This document shows, piece after piece, positions 7,083 to 15,728 of a DNA stretch of 29,267 bases (within the stretch, counting starts at the first letter, position 1; the number at the start of each line of letters is the position of its first letter). Under the pieces are notes generated by a model. The model made no database searches. It was not told the DNA's origin and worked only from the letters and a program-made list of their open reading frames with translations. A program made the translations under genes and the position numbers. Source of the DNA: Bacillota bacterium (GTDB lineage: Bacteria; Bacillota; Clostridia; Christensenellales; Pumilibacteraceae). Location of the stretch: NCBI GenBank assembly GCA_009787685.1, contig WQSV01000002.1:1-29267 (forward strand). Direction: 5' to 3'.

Positions 7083-9326
7083 AAAAAACGTTCTGTCCAA
7101 AACTTCTTCTCTGTGTTTGCTGCTCAAGACTCCGAATCTAACCGCATATCCAGAAACTCTGACTGTCAAGTTTGGATATTCTTTTGGCGCTTCGTGAGCT
7201 TTTTGCAATTCCTCTTTTTTGTGCATGTTGACATTTAAGTGGAATCCACCGTTTTTGAAATAGCCATCAAGCAATGTTGCAATATTTGAAAAAACTGTCT
7301 TTTCTTCTTTTCCAAGGCTTTGTGGAGAGATTGAGAAAGTGTTCGAAATTCCATCGCGACAGAATTCATAGCTCAATTTTGCAACCGAGTTCAATGACGC
7401 AACAGCACCATGTTTTTCACGGTTGTGATATGGGTTCGCACCCGGCGCAAATGGTTGGCCAAGTTTTCTTCCGCAAGGAGTGTTTCCTGTCAATTTTCCA
7501 TAAACAACATTTGAAGTTATGGTGAGCAAACTCAAAGTGTGAGTCGCGTCACGGTGACATGGAGTTTTCTTCAAAGAATTATAGAAATACTCAACAACTT
7601 CTTGAGCGATTTTGTCGACTTTGTTGTCGTCATTTCCAAAAGTTGGGAAATCTCCATCAACAGCATAATCAACAACTATTCCTTTTTCGTCAGTTTTTGG
7701 AGTCACTTTTGCAAATTTGATTGCGCTCAAGCTGTCCGCAAGAACCGAGATTCCTGCAATACCAAATGCCATCAGTCTTTCAACTTTCGCGTCATGGAAT
7801 GACATTTGAACATTTTCATACGCATATTTATCGTGCATGTAGTGAATGATGTTCATCGTGTTGACATATTGCTCACACAAGTAGTCAACACTTTTGAGGA
7901 AATGTTTTTGGACTTTTTTGAAATCCAAAGTTCCGTCTTCTTTGAGCATGACTTTGTAGTCTGGGATTTCTGGAAGAATTTGTTCTCCCGTAAGTTCGTC
8001 TTTTCCTCCATTGAGACAAAGAAGAAGAAGTTTTGCGATGTTGCAACGCGCCCCAAAATATTGCATTTGTTTTCCAAGAGTCATCGCACTAACGCAACAA
8101 GCAATACCATAATCGTCAGTAAAAATTCCTCTCATCAAGTCGTCGTTTTCATATTGAATGCTTGAAGTGTCATGAGAAACTTTCGCACAATACAATTTGA
8201 ATTTTTCTGGAAGATTATTGCTCCAAAGAACCGTCATGTTCGGCTCTGGCGCAGTTTCAAGGTTGTAGAGCGTGTGCATAAATCTGAATGATGTTTTGGT
8301 GACCATCGTTCTTCCATCAAGCCCCATTCCGCCGATTGCTTCTGTCACCCATGTTGGGTCTCCCGCAAACAAATCATTATAAGCTGGGGTTCTGAGGTGT
8401 CTTGCCATTCTCAATTTCAAGACAAATTGGTCAATCAACTCTTGCGCGCTCTCTTCGGTCAAAGTTCCGTTTTTGATGTCGCGCTCAATGTAGATATCAA
8501 AAAAAGTTGAAACTCTTCCCAAACTCATCGCAGCACCATTTGATTCTTTGATTGAGCCAAGATACGCAAAGTATGTCCATTGAATAGCTTCTTTTGCATT
8601 TGTTGCTGGATTTGAAATGTCATATCCGTAAAGTTTCGCCATGTCTTTCAACTTGCTAAGAAAATCAATCTGACCTTGAAGTTCTTCTCTTAGGCGAATC
8701 TTCTCATTAGTCATGTGTCCGCCTAGTTCGTCTTTTTCTCTTTTTTTGTCAATAAGAAGTTTGTCCGCTCCATAAAGAGCAAGACGACGATAATCCCCGA
8801 TGATTCTTCCTCTGCCATAAGCATCAGGAAGACCCGTGATAACGCCATTTTTTCTGAGTTTTTTCATCTCTGGTGTGTAGGCTTTGAAAACTCCGCAGTT
8901 ATGAGTTGTTGCATATTTGAACTGCTCTTCAACAAGTTCGCCAACTTTGTAGCCATACGCTTCCGCGCCCTCTCTCGCCATTTTGATTCCACCGAATGGA
9001 TTGAGTCCCCTTTTGAGAGGTTCATCTGTTTGAAATCCAACGATGACCTCGTTTTCTTTGTCCATATAACCCGCTGGATGAGACATAACGCTAATGACTC
9101 TGTCCGCATCAAGGTTGTAGACTCCGCCACGCTTCTTTTCTTCAACAAGAAGTTCAAGAAACTTGTCGCGGAGAATTGCTGTCTTTTGGCTCGGCCCAAC
9201 TAAAAATTCATGACCGCCTTTATATGGCTCATAGTTTTTGACGATAAACTCTCTAACGTCAACATTAGTTTTCCATTTCGTTCCTTTGAACTCTTCCCAA
9301 ATTTGTGTAGTGTTTTTCTCTTGCAT
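7080..9326 (-). CDS. pflB: Formate acetyltransferase (pyruvate formate-lyase)
   Basis: Converts pyruvate and CoA to acetyl-CoA and formate by a glycyl-radical mechanism; an anaerobic, oxygen-sensitive cytoplasmic enzyme. The start at ATG 9324-9326 (MQEKNTTQIWEEFKGTKW) is chosen because AAGGAGC lies 8-9 bases upstream; it gives 748 residues, the normal length. The catalytic cysteine pair is Cys410-Cys411 in 'GIACCVSAMTLGK', and the radical glycine is Gly726 in 'RVSGYAVRF' near the C-terminus. Both motifs are those of true PFL rather than glycerol or choline lyases. pflA follows on the same strand. The gap to the upstream ATPase is only about 40 bases and holds a small hairpin (9343-9363). Confidence 0.97.
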   Translation of the reverse strand: MQEKNTTQIWEEFKGTKWKTNVDVREFIVKNYEPYKGGHEFLVGPSQKTAILRDKFLELLVEEKKRGGVYNLDADRVISVMSHPAGYMDKENEVIVGFQTDEPLKRGLNPFGGIKMAREGAEAYGYKVGELVEEQFKYATTHNCGVFKAYTPEMKKLRKNGVITGLPDAYGRGRIIGDYRRLALYGADKLLIDKKREKDELGGHMTNEKIRLREELQGQIDFLSKLKDMAKLYGYDISNPATNAKEAIQWTYFAYLGSIKESNGAAMSLGRVSTFFDIYIERDIKNGTLTEESAQELIDQFVLKLRMARHLRTPAYNDLFAGDPTWVTEAIGGMGLDGRTMVTKTSFRFMHTLYNLETAPEPNMTVLWSNNLPEKFKLYCAKVSHDTSSIQYENDDLMRGIFTDDYGIACCVSAMTLGKQMQYFGARCNIAKLLLLCLNGGKDELTGEQILPEIPDYKVMLKEDGTLDFKKVQKHFLKSVDYLCEQYVNTMNIIHYMHDKYAYENVQMSFHDAKVERLMAFGIAGISVLADSLSAIKFAKVTPKTDEKGIVVDYAVDGDFPTFGNDDNKVDKIAQEVVEYFYNSLKKTPCHRDATHTLSLLTITSNVVYGKLTGNTPCGRKLGQPFAPGANPYHNREKHGAVASLNSVAKLSYEFCRDGISNTFSISPQSLGKEEKTVFSNIATLLDGYFKNGGFHLNVNMHKKEELQKAHEAPKEYPNLTVRVSGYAVRFGVLSSKHREEVLDRTFF

Positions 9327-9342
9327 AAAATGCTCCTTTTTG

Positions 9343-9363
9343 ATTGAATATCTAATATTCAAT
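9343..9363. repeat. Short perfect hairpin between ATPase and pflB
   Basis: ATTGAATAT (9343-9351) and ATATTCAAT (9355-9363) with a three-base loop. It uses the same AATATTGAAT-type words as the stem-loop at 4617-4699. There is no long T-run, so transcription may continue from the ATPase gene into pflB. Confidence 0.6.
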
Positions 9364-9368
9364 ATTAA

Positions 9369-12284
9369 TTAGTAGTTTAATATTTTCAACCCTTTCATCA
9401 CCCTCACGAGGAAACTTGCGACGAAATACGACGCCAAAACTGTTGCCATGAGGAAGAACAAGTGGTTTAGTCTAAAATGTTCTGTGCTGACTCCGAACAT
9501 CGGTGGCAAAACTGCGACACCGAATATGATGAGAAGGGCACAGCCGACAATGAGAATGCTTCGCCAAATGTCGAATGGCTCACAAACCTTGACAAGCATC
9601 ATAAACCCGGCAAAAGTCATTGCAAGAACGACCATGGTTGAATAAAGTGCGTTCGATGCGGCGAGTTCCGCTTCCATTATTGCTTGGGCTAGTTGCTCTG
9701 GAGTGAGTCCTGCATAATTATAGATTTGATAATATGGAACTGTGATGTCCCCCGCTCCGCCAAGAGCGAAGAAAGTGAACGCAGCCATCGTCGCAAAAAC
9801 CATCGTAATCCCCCCGGGAACGCTTCGCCCGATGACGTTTGAGAGAAAGTTTCCTTTGATGAGGTTGTGGTTCGGCTGAAGTGCGAGAACAAATGAGGGT
9901 ATTGCTATTATGAAAAACTCCAAAAGCAGCATTTGATTTGTTCTGAACGGATAGCTTCTTAGATATGGCGCAACATCTGGAAGCACTGCTGGAACGATTA
10001 GGAAAATAATCGAGAGCAATATTGCCATCAATGTTTTCATCAAAAACAGTGAAGACGCTTTTTGAATATTGTTGACAACTCTCCTTCCTTCTTTAACAAC
10101 ATCGGGCATCGCAGCAAAAGATGAATCTCGAAGAACCAAGTGCGCAACGTTTCTCGCAGCATCCGCACCCGACGCGAGAGCGACCGAGCAGTCTGCTTCG
10201 CGCATTGCAAGAATATCATTAACACCATCACCCGTCATCGCAACAGTTCTTCCTTGAGACTTCAATGAACTGACAATGATTTGTTTTTGTTCTGGTGAAA
10301 CACGACCAAAGACGGTGTATTTTCCCGCGGCTTCCAAAACCTCTTGTTGAGAAAGTCCTTGACATGAAATATAAAGTTCCGCATTCCTAACGCCAACACG
10401 TTTGGCAACTTCGCTGACAGTGATTGGATTATCCCCCGAGATGACTTTGATATCAACATCGTTGTCTTTGAACCATTTAATAGTGTCATATGCCGTGTCT
10501 CTGATGTGGTCTTCAATAATGATTAAATAAAGTGGACGCCGAATAGATGGCAACTTGTCGCCAACAATCGGCGATGGCGAGTGCGCAACAACCAAGACCC
10601 TATGTCCTTCTGATGCCGCTTCCCCAACAATCTTTTCAATTCGAACACCCATTTCTTTAAGAACATATTCCGGAGCGCCGAACATAAAAGTGCCTTTGCC
10701 CTCAAATGTGACCGCCGTCATTTTCCTAGATGAAGAAAATGGCAAAAAATTTGATGCACGCAAAACACGAGAATAACCGAAATGGTTCGCAAGTGCCATT
10801 GCTGTTTGATTATTGTCGCCCGTTGCTGTCAACATTGAGCCAACAATTTCAGCAGCGGTGTGTTCAATTTTGTCACTACCTTTGATGTCAATAACTTTTT
10901 TGACATTCATAGAGCCATCTGTTATTGTTCCTGTTTTGTCTAAACACAAAGTGTCGACACGAGCAAGCATCTCAATGCAATAAAGATCTTGGACTGTTGT
11001 TTTCTTCTTTGATAATCGAATGACTGAAACTGATAATGCAATACTCGTCAAAAGAAACATCCCAGCTGGAAGCATTCCGACAACCGCACCTGAAACTTGG
11101 AAAATGTTTTCCGCCCAGCCGTTCCAGTCAGTTCCCATGTTGGTTGCATTTATCCAAACCATGATGCCTGTTATTGGAACAATGAAAATCGAAATTATTC
11201 GAATAATCAATCGAACAGAATGCATGAGTTGCGATTTTGGCTTTTTGTAGCGCTTAGCGTGAGATGAAAGAGTTTCAACATAATTCGCCGCTCCAACTTT
11301 CGTGACTCTCATATAGCAGTTTCCACTTGTGACAAAACTTCCAGAATAGAGTTCCGATTTTGCGATTTTTTTGACAGTGTCACTCTCCCCTGTGAGCAAG
11401 GCTTCATTTACCTCGACTTCACCGCTAAGAACTTCACCATCTGAAGGAATTTGTTTCCCTGTTTCTAGAACTAATATGTCATCAAGAACAACCTCTCCAA
11501 CGGGAATAGCAATCCTTTCGCCATTTCTAATTGCAATCGCAGTCGGAGCTGTGACAAGCTTCATTTTCTCGACCATCATTTTGGACTTGATTTCCGTCAC
11601 AATTCCAATTGTGATGTTGGCGAGTATGATAAGAAGAAAAACTAGTTGAGTGAGTTCAAAGTCTTCATGACCCGAAAAAACAATGAGTGCGGCGGCGACC
11701 GCAAAAATCATTATGTTAAAAAATGTGAAAATATTTGAAAAGAAAATTGAACTATACGACTTTCCATGCTTGATTTTGTTTTGATTAACAAACCCCTCTT
11801 GCCTTCTTTGCTCAACTTGAGCATCATTAAGCCCTGTCGTTTCACTCGCTTCAAATCTTTGAGCAGAAGCAAAATCAATACTAATTCCCTTTGTCTTTCT
11901 TTTTCCTCTCCCTCCCGATCTCATCATCGACTTTGGAAGCATTGACCCATCTATTGTTTTAGAAGATGAAATAAAACTTCTTTCAAAGGAAGTTTCATCA
12001 TCTCTTTCTTCAAAAATCTTTCTGTCGAAACGCATAACTTCATCATGCATGTCATCAGTGTTATTAGTGTCTTTTGTTGTGACACGTGGCAATTTCTTCA
12101 AGCGCTGTGTCGTTCGTTTTATTGCAATCTCTTCTTTTTCTCCAGTCGTTCTTTCATAACCCACCGAGTCATAACTAATCGTTGGCGGAATTGGCACAGA
12201 TTCAATGTTGTCAAGAATCTGCGCTTTTAATTGTGCTTTCTGTTCACGCCCTTTTTTAATTTTTTCCTTAGCTTCTTTATCCAT
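9369..12284 (-). CDS. Cation-translocating P-type ATPase with long N-terminal extension
   Basis: A 971-residue membrane ion pump. P-type signatures are all present: the actuator 'EALLTGESDTV' (LTGES at 297-301), the phosphorylation site 'CLDKTGTITDG' (Asp449) and the hinge 'AMTGDGVNDILAMREADC'. Membrane segments lie near 182-204, 212-230, 357-378, 396-424 and as several helices in the C-terminal third. The M4 signature reads 'GMLPAGMFLLTS' (404-415) in place of the common P-E-G; the general layout resembles CtpE-like pumps of Gram-positive bacteria, which are linked to calcium, but the ion here is not proven. The first about 150 residues are a charged, Ser/Arg-rich, likely disordered cytosolic tail that standard pumps lack. 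No heavy-metal CxxC domain is seen. The start has only a poor ribosome site but a consensus promoter lies upstream. Confidence 0.88.
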   Translation of the reverse strand: MDKEAKEKIKKGREQKAQLKAQILDNIESVPIPPTISYDSVGYERTTGEKEEIAIKRTTQRLKKLPRVTTKDTNNTDDMHDEVMRFDRKIFEERDDETSFERSFISSSKTIDGSMLPKSMMRSGGRGKRKTKGISIDFASAQRFEASETTGLNDAQVEQRRQEGFVNQNKIKHGKSYSSIFFSNIFTFFNIMIFAVAAALIVFSGHEDFELTQLVFLLIILANITIGIVTEIKSKMMVEKMKLVTAPTAIAIRNGERIAIPVGEVVLDDILVLETGKQIPSDGEVLSGEVEVNEALLTGESDTVKKIAKSELYSGSFVTSGNCYMRVTKVGAANYVETLSSHAKRYKKPKSQLMHSVRLIIRIISIFIVPITGIMVWINATNMGTDWNGWAENIFQVSGAVVGMLPAGMFLLTSIALSVSVIRLSKKKTTVQDLYCIEMLARVDTLCLDKTGTITDGSMNVKKVIDIKGSDKIEHTAAEIVGSMLTATGDNNQTAMALANHFGYSRVLRASNFLPFSSSRKMTAVTFEGKGTFMFGAPEYVLKEMGVRIEKIVGEAASEGHRVLVVAHSPSPIVGDKLPSIRRPLYLIIIEDHIRDTAYDTIKWFKDNDVDIKVISGDNPITVSEVAKRVGVRNAELYISCQGLSQQEVLEAAGKYTVFGRVSPEQKQIIVSSLKSQGRTVAMTGDGVNDILAMREADCSVALASGADAARNVAHLVLRDSSFAAMPDVVKEGRRVVNNIQKASSLFLMKTLMAILLSIIFLIVPAVLPDVAPYLRSYPFRTNQMLLLEFFIIAIPSFVLALQPNHNLIKGNFLSNVIGRSVPGGITMVFATMAAFTFFALGGAGDITVPYYQIYNYAGLTPEQLAQAIMEAELAASNALYSTMVVLAMTFAGFMMLVKVCEPFDIWRSILIVGCALLIIFGVAVLPPMFGVSTEHFRLNHLFFLMATVLASYFVASFLVRVMKGLKILNY

Positions 12285-12366
12285 GTGTCACTATTAACTC
12301 TTGTCATGTCAAAAAAATAGTTTCTTCTTCTCAAACACAACAAAAGCATTTCAATTACCACCAATT

Positions 12367-12395
12367 AGTATACCCATCTTTAACTCTATTGTCAA
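12367..12395 (-). promoter_or_regulatory. Consensus promoter for the P-type ATPase gene
   Basis: TTGACA at 12395-12390, exactly 17 bases, then TATACT at 12372-12367 on the minus strand, about 80 bases before the ATPase start codon. The remaining sequence between 12285 and 12533 shows no gene. Confidence 0.65.
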
Positions 12396-12533
12396 GCCTT
12401 TAAACCGCTTTTTTGAGTTTTGATTAAAATGCAAGCAATATAATGTTTCCCCACAATTTATTTCTTCAAGTTTCCAAGAAGCAATATTTCAAAAAACCTA
12501 TAGGAAAAAATGTCTCATCCACTCTAGCAAATA

Positions 12534-12725
12534 TTAATATTTTGTCAACACTAATTCACCCAAAGTAATATCAAGGTTTTTTGATATCACAATCAGCACA
12601 TCAACATCGGGGACATTTGTTCCATTCTCAAGATGAGCAACTTTCCTTTGAAAATAATTGAATTCAATCAACAATTTTTTTGGATTTTGCCACTCTGAAT
12701 ATGTAGTTTTTTTTATTTGCAACAA
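12534..12725 (-). pseudogene. Decayed XRE-family regulator
   Basis: The last about 42 residues (from 'RKVAHLENGTNVPDVDVL' on, ending 'LGELVL') match the second half of a typical Gram-positive XRE helix-turn-helix repressor (usual form 'RQAVSKWENGTSVPDVDTL'). The first half of the domain is missing: the preceding about 20 residues do not fit and no frame upstream supplies the first helices. I read it as a truncated, broken relative of the intact XRE gene that follows. Confidence 0.55.
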
Positions 12726-12775
12726 AATAATTCATGCTACTTTCAATTAAAGCATCTCTCTCTTTTTTCTTTAAA

Positions 12776-12979
12776 CTATATTTCCTCATTTTCAAGCAAA
12801 TAGTCAACACTAACATCATATAGCTTTGAGAGTTTAATCAAATTTTCATATTCTGGTCTTGATTTTCCAGACTCATATTTGTTATATGAAGATTGTCTGA
12901 CTCCAATTTTTTCAGCAACAAACGCTTGAGTATATCCACTCTGCTTTCTTAACTCTTTTATTGTTTTTTCAAAATTCAT
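12776..12979 (-). CDS. XRE-family transcriptional regulator
   Basis: A 67-residue protein that is nearly all one Cro/CI-type helix-turn-helix: 'LRKQSGYTQAFVAEKIGV' then 'SSYNKYESGKSRPEYENL' and a closing 'YDVSVDYLLEN' helix. Such short XRE proteins bind as dimers to palindromes near their own promoter. An AGAGG ribosome site precedes ATG 12977-12979. It is divergent from the Cys-rich gene at 13059, with a long perfect palindrome between them, so autoregulation and control of the partner are likely. That is an inference from layout. Confidence 0.88.
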   Translation of the reverse strand: MNFEKTIKELRKQSGYTQAFVAEKIGVRQSSYNKYESGKSRPEYENLIKLSKLYDVSVDYLLENEEI

Positions 12980-12999
12980 TTTTTATTACCTCTTTTTAC

Positions 13000-13052
13000 T
13001 TGACATTATACTCCTATTGGCTATATAATGTAAAAATATAGCCAATAGGAGT
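13000..13052. promoter_or_regulatory. Divergent promoter with 16-bp-arm palindromic operator
   Basis: ACTCCTATTGGCTATA (13010-13025) and its exact inverse TATAGCCAATAGGAGT (13037-13052) flank an 11-base spacer. On the plus strand TTGACA (13000-13005) and TATAAT (13024-13029), with an 18-base spacer, face the Cys-rich gene, and the -10 box lies on the palindrome. On the minus strand a TATAAT (13011-13006) faces the XRE gene, with a weaker TTTACA about 18 bases upstream. The right arm also contains the AGGAGT ribosome site of the Cys-rich gene. Binding by the XRE protein would block both promoters. Confidence 0.75.
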
Positions 13053-13058
13053 TGAAAA

Positions 13059-13343
13059 ATGAAAAAAGAAATCTGCAAAAAGTGCGAACATTATTCCGCC
13101 TACTACAAAAAACACATCTGTTCCTTTTCTCCATTGAGACATGGAACTTGCTCACTTCACAAAAAATCTATTGAAGAATTTGAAACTTGCAAAAACTTCA
13201 AATGCAACAAATCAAAAGAAAAAAGAAAAGGCGAGTTCTTGTTAACCCGCCTTGAAAACTGCCTTCTAGACATCCACCTCATCTCACAAATACTCAAAGA
13301 AAATTCCGCAACAACTGAACTTGAGAACGACACTTGTTGCTAG
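13059..13343 (+). CDS. Small cysteine-rich protein divergent from XRE regulator
   Basis: A 94-residue basic protein. The first 50 residues carry six cysteines (6, 9, 21, 31, 44, 49) with histidines nearby (11, 19, 28, 34), consistent with one or two zinc sites. A Lys-rich stretch and a helical tail follow, ending in Cys93-Cys94. There is no signal peptide or membrane helix. The start is supported by AGGAGT seven bases upstream. It is the only gene under the plus side of the palindromic operator. No family is recognised; similar short zinc-binding proteins are common in mobile elements, but that is only a guess here. Confidence 0.7.
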   Translation: MKKEICKKCEHYSAYYKKHICSFSPLRHGTCSLHKKSIEEFETCKNFKCNKSKEKRKGEFLLTRLENCLLDIHLISQILKENSATTELENDTCC

Positions 13344-13482
13344 CCAAAAATTTTATGACTGAAAACGGACAGCTTAATGTCAAATCAATTCCAAGTCATC
13401 AGCTATTAATTATCAATTGTAAATTTTAAAAATATTAACCGAAAAGTTGTAAGCGAAGAATATTTTTCCTCATTTTTATGCT

Positions 13483-15585
13483 CTAGACACTAAACAACAA
13501 GCAAGCATAGCTTGGAAGTGGCCAATGTTTTTTTGCGACTATTTTTTCTAGTGAATCGACTGTTTCTCTCAAAACATTCATTGCCGAGAGAATATTTTTT
13601 TCATAGAACCTCGCTTGTTCAGCCATCGTTCTTTCTTTTTTACTTTCGTCTATTTTCTTTTCAAGCGATTGCAAATTTTTCAACATCTCACTTGCAAGAG
13701 AAGAAATTTTCTTCAAAAGATAATTTTCCAATTCACACGAGAAATCACCCTCTAATGTTTTTTTGTTCTTCAAGGTTTTTGATATTTCTTTTTGATATGC
13801 AATGACAGCTGGGATAATTTGACTGCTGACAATATCCACCATTGTCAAAGCTTCAATGTGAATCGTTTTAACATAAGCTTCTGTCAAAATCTCAAACCTT
13901 GCATGCAACTCATCCTTTGAAAAAACTTGGTGAGAAACAAAAAGTTTCTCATTTTTTTCTAATATCAACGTTGGAAGTGCTTCGGCTGTGCTTTTTAGAT
14001 TGAGTAGCCCTCTCTTCTTTGCTTCCGCTTCCCATTCTTTTGAATAGTTATTTCCTCCATAAACGACTCTTTTGTGAAGGGAATACTCTCTTTTGATGAG
14101 TTCAGCAAGAGTATTTTTTAAATCTTTCGCATTTTCTAATTCGTTCGCAAACGCTCTTAAAGATGCGGCGACAGCGGTGTTAAGGACAATGTTTGGACCA
14201 GCAACCGAAAAAGTTGAACCAACCATTCTAAACTCAAATTTATTTCCAGTGAAAGCAAATGGACTGGTCCTATTTCTGTCGGTTGTGTCAGCAGCAAACC
14301 TTGGCAGTTGAGTGACCCCTATTTCAATTTTGTGTTCCTTTTTGAGGTAATCCTTTCCTTTTTCAATTGCGTCCATAACAGCGGCCAATTCATCACCCAA
14401 AAACATTGAAATTATCGCAGGAGGCGCCTCATTCGCTCCGAGCCTGTGGTCGTTTGATGCACTCGCCGAAGAAACTCTCAACAAATCTTGATAGTCGTCA
14501 ACCGCCTTAATAACCGCAACAAGGAAAAGCAAGAACTGAGCATTCTCATGAGGAGTTTCTCCCGGCTCAAGAAGATTTCCACCCTTGTTAGTTGAGAGCG
14601 ACCAATTGTTGTGTTTTCCAGATCCATTAACACCTTGAAATGGTTTTTCATGCAATAAACACATCAAGCCATGTCTGTCTGCAACATTTTTCAGCATCTC
14701 CATGACAAGTTGGTTATGGTCAGTTGCGATGTTTGAAATAGTGAAAAGTGGCGCAAATTCATATTGAGCGGGCGCAACTTCATTGTGTTTTGTTTTTGCA
14801 TGAACTCCCAATTTCCAAAGCTCTGTGTCCAGCTCATGCATGAAAGCCATAATTTTTGGCTTAATGTTGCCATAATAATGGTCATCCAAATCTTGACCTT
14901 TGGGAGGACGAGCCCCAAAAAGTGTTCTACCCGTGATAGTCAAATCTGGTCGCATTTTTGCGAATTCTTTGTCAATCAAAAAATATTCTTGCTCCACCCC
15001 AACTGTTGGAACAACCCTTTGAACATCTTCTTTTCCGAAAAGGGCGAGTATTCTTCTCGCTTCAAAATCAAGAGTGTCCATTGAACGGAGTAATGGTGTT
15101 TTCTTGTCAAGAGCATGACCAGAATACGAACAAAAAGCAGTTGGTATGCAAAGAGTTCCATCTTTGACAAAAGCATAGCTCGTTGTGTCCCAAATTGTGT
15201 AGCCCCTTGCTTCAAAGGTGCATCTTAGCCCCCCTGACGGAAAACTTGATGCATCGCTTTCACCTTTGACAAGTTCCTTTCCCGAAAACTCCATAATAAC
15301 TCTGCCATCACTTCTGCGAGAGATGAAACTGTCGTGTTTTTGAGCTGTCACACCCGTCATCGGTTGAAACCAATGCGAATAATGAGTCGCCCCCTTTGAA
15401 ACCGCCCACTCTTTCATGGCGTTCGCAACAATTCCTGCAATCTCAAACGGGACTGCCTTCCCTTTTTGCATAGTGTGACGAAGCGACAAGTAAACATCTC
15501 TGGGAAGTCTCTCTCTCATCACTTCATCAGTGAAAACATGGGTTGCAAAAAGTTCTGTTATACTCAAAGTTGTTTTTGTTGACAT
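13483..15585 (-). CDS. glnN: Glutamine synthetase type III
   Basis: Makes glutamine from glutamate, ammonia and ATP in the cytoplasm. At 700 residues it has the size of the GSIII family, not GSI (about 450). Recognisable stretches include 'VGVEQEYFLID', 'TKHNEVAPAQYEFAP', 'ATDHNQLVMEMLKNVA', the active-site 'GVNGSGKHNNWSLST' and 'EFRMVGST', and the C-terminus 'KKHWPLPSYACLLFSV' has the family form. AAGGAGA lies 7-8 bases before the start ATG (15583-15585). It follows pyrG on the same strand after a 143-base gap filled by a stem-loop. GSIII is common in gut Bacteroidota and in Clostridia. No glnA-type riboswitch is seen. Confidence 0.96.
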   Translation of the reverse strand: MSTKTTLSITELFATHVFTDEVMRERLPRDVYLSLRHTMQKGKAVPFEIAGIVANAMKEWAVSKGATHYSHWFQPMTGVTAQKHDSFISRRSDGRVIMEFSGKELVKGESDASSFPSGGLRCTFEARGYTIWDTTSYAFVKDGTLCIPTAFCSYSGHALDKKTPLLRSMDTLDFEARRILALFGKEDVQRVVPTVGVEQEYFLIDKEFAKMRPDLTITGRTLFGARPPKGQDLDDHYYGNIKPKIMAFMHELDTELWKLGVHAKTKHNEVAPAQYEFAPLFTISNIATDHNQLVMEMLKNVADRHGLMCLLHEKPFQGVNGSGKHNNWSLSTNKGGNLLEPGETPHENAQFLLFLVAVIKAVDDYQDLLRVSSASASNDHRLGANEAPPAIISMFLGDELAAVMDAIEKGKDYLKKEHKIEIGVTQLPRFAADTTDRNRTSPFAFTGNKFEFRMVGSTFSVAGPNIVLNTAVAASLRAFANELENAKDLKNTLAELIKREYSLHKRVVYGGNNYSKEWEAEAKKRGLLNLKSTAEALPTLILEKNEKLFVSHQVFSKDELHARFEILTEAYVKTIHIEALTMVDIVSSQIIPAVIAYQKEISKTLKNKKTLEGDFSCELENYLLKKISSLASEMLKNLQSLEKKIDESKKERTMAEQARFYEKNILSAMNVLRETVDSLEKIVAKKHWPLPSYACLLFSV

Positions 15586-15607
15586 ATTCTTTCTCCTTAA
15601 TTAAAAA

Positions 15608-15691
15608 ATTACAAATCACAACCCACAAATCACCAAGAAAGTAAAACTTAGTTTTATCATCATTTTTAATTTGCAGATTGTAATTTGTAAT
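15608..15691. repeat. Stem-loop of ATTACAAAT words between pyrG and glnN
   Basis: The arm at 15608-15623 (ATTACAAATCACAACC) pairs with GATTGTAATTTGTAAT at 15676-15691 at 14 of 16 positions. It occupies most of the pyrG-glnN gap and may end or process the transcript. Confidence 0.7.
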
Positions 15692-15728
15692 CTAGTTTGC
15701 TTTTTAATTTTTAAATTGTTAGTTGAGT

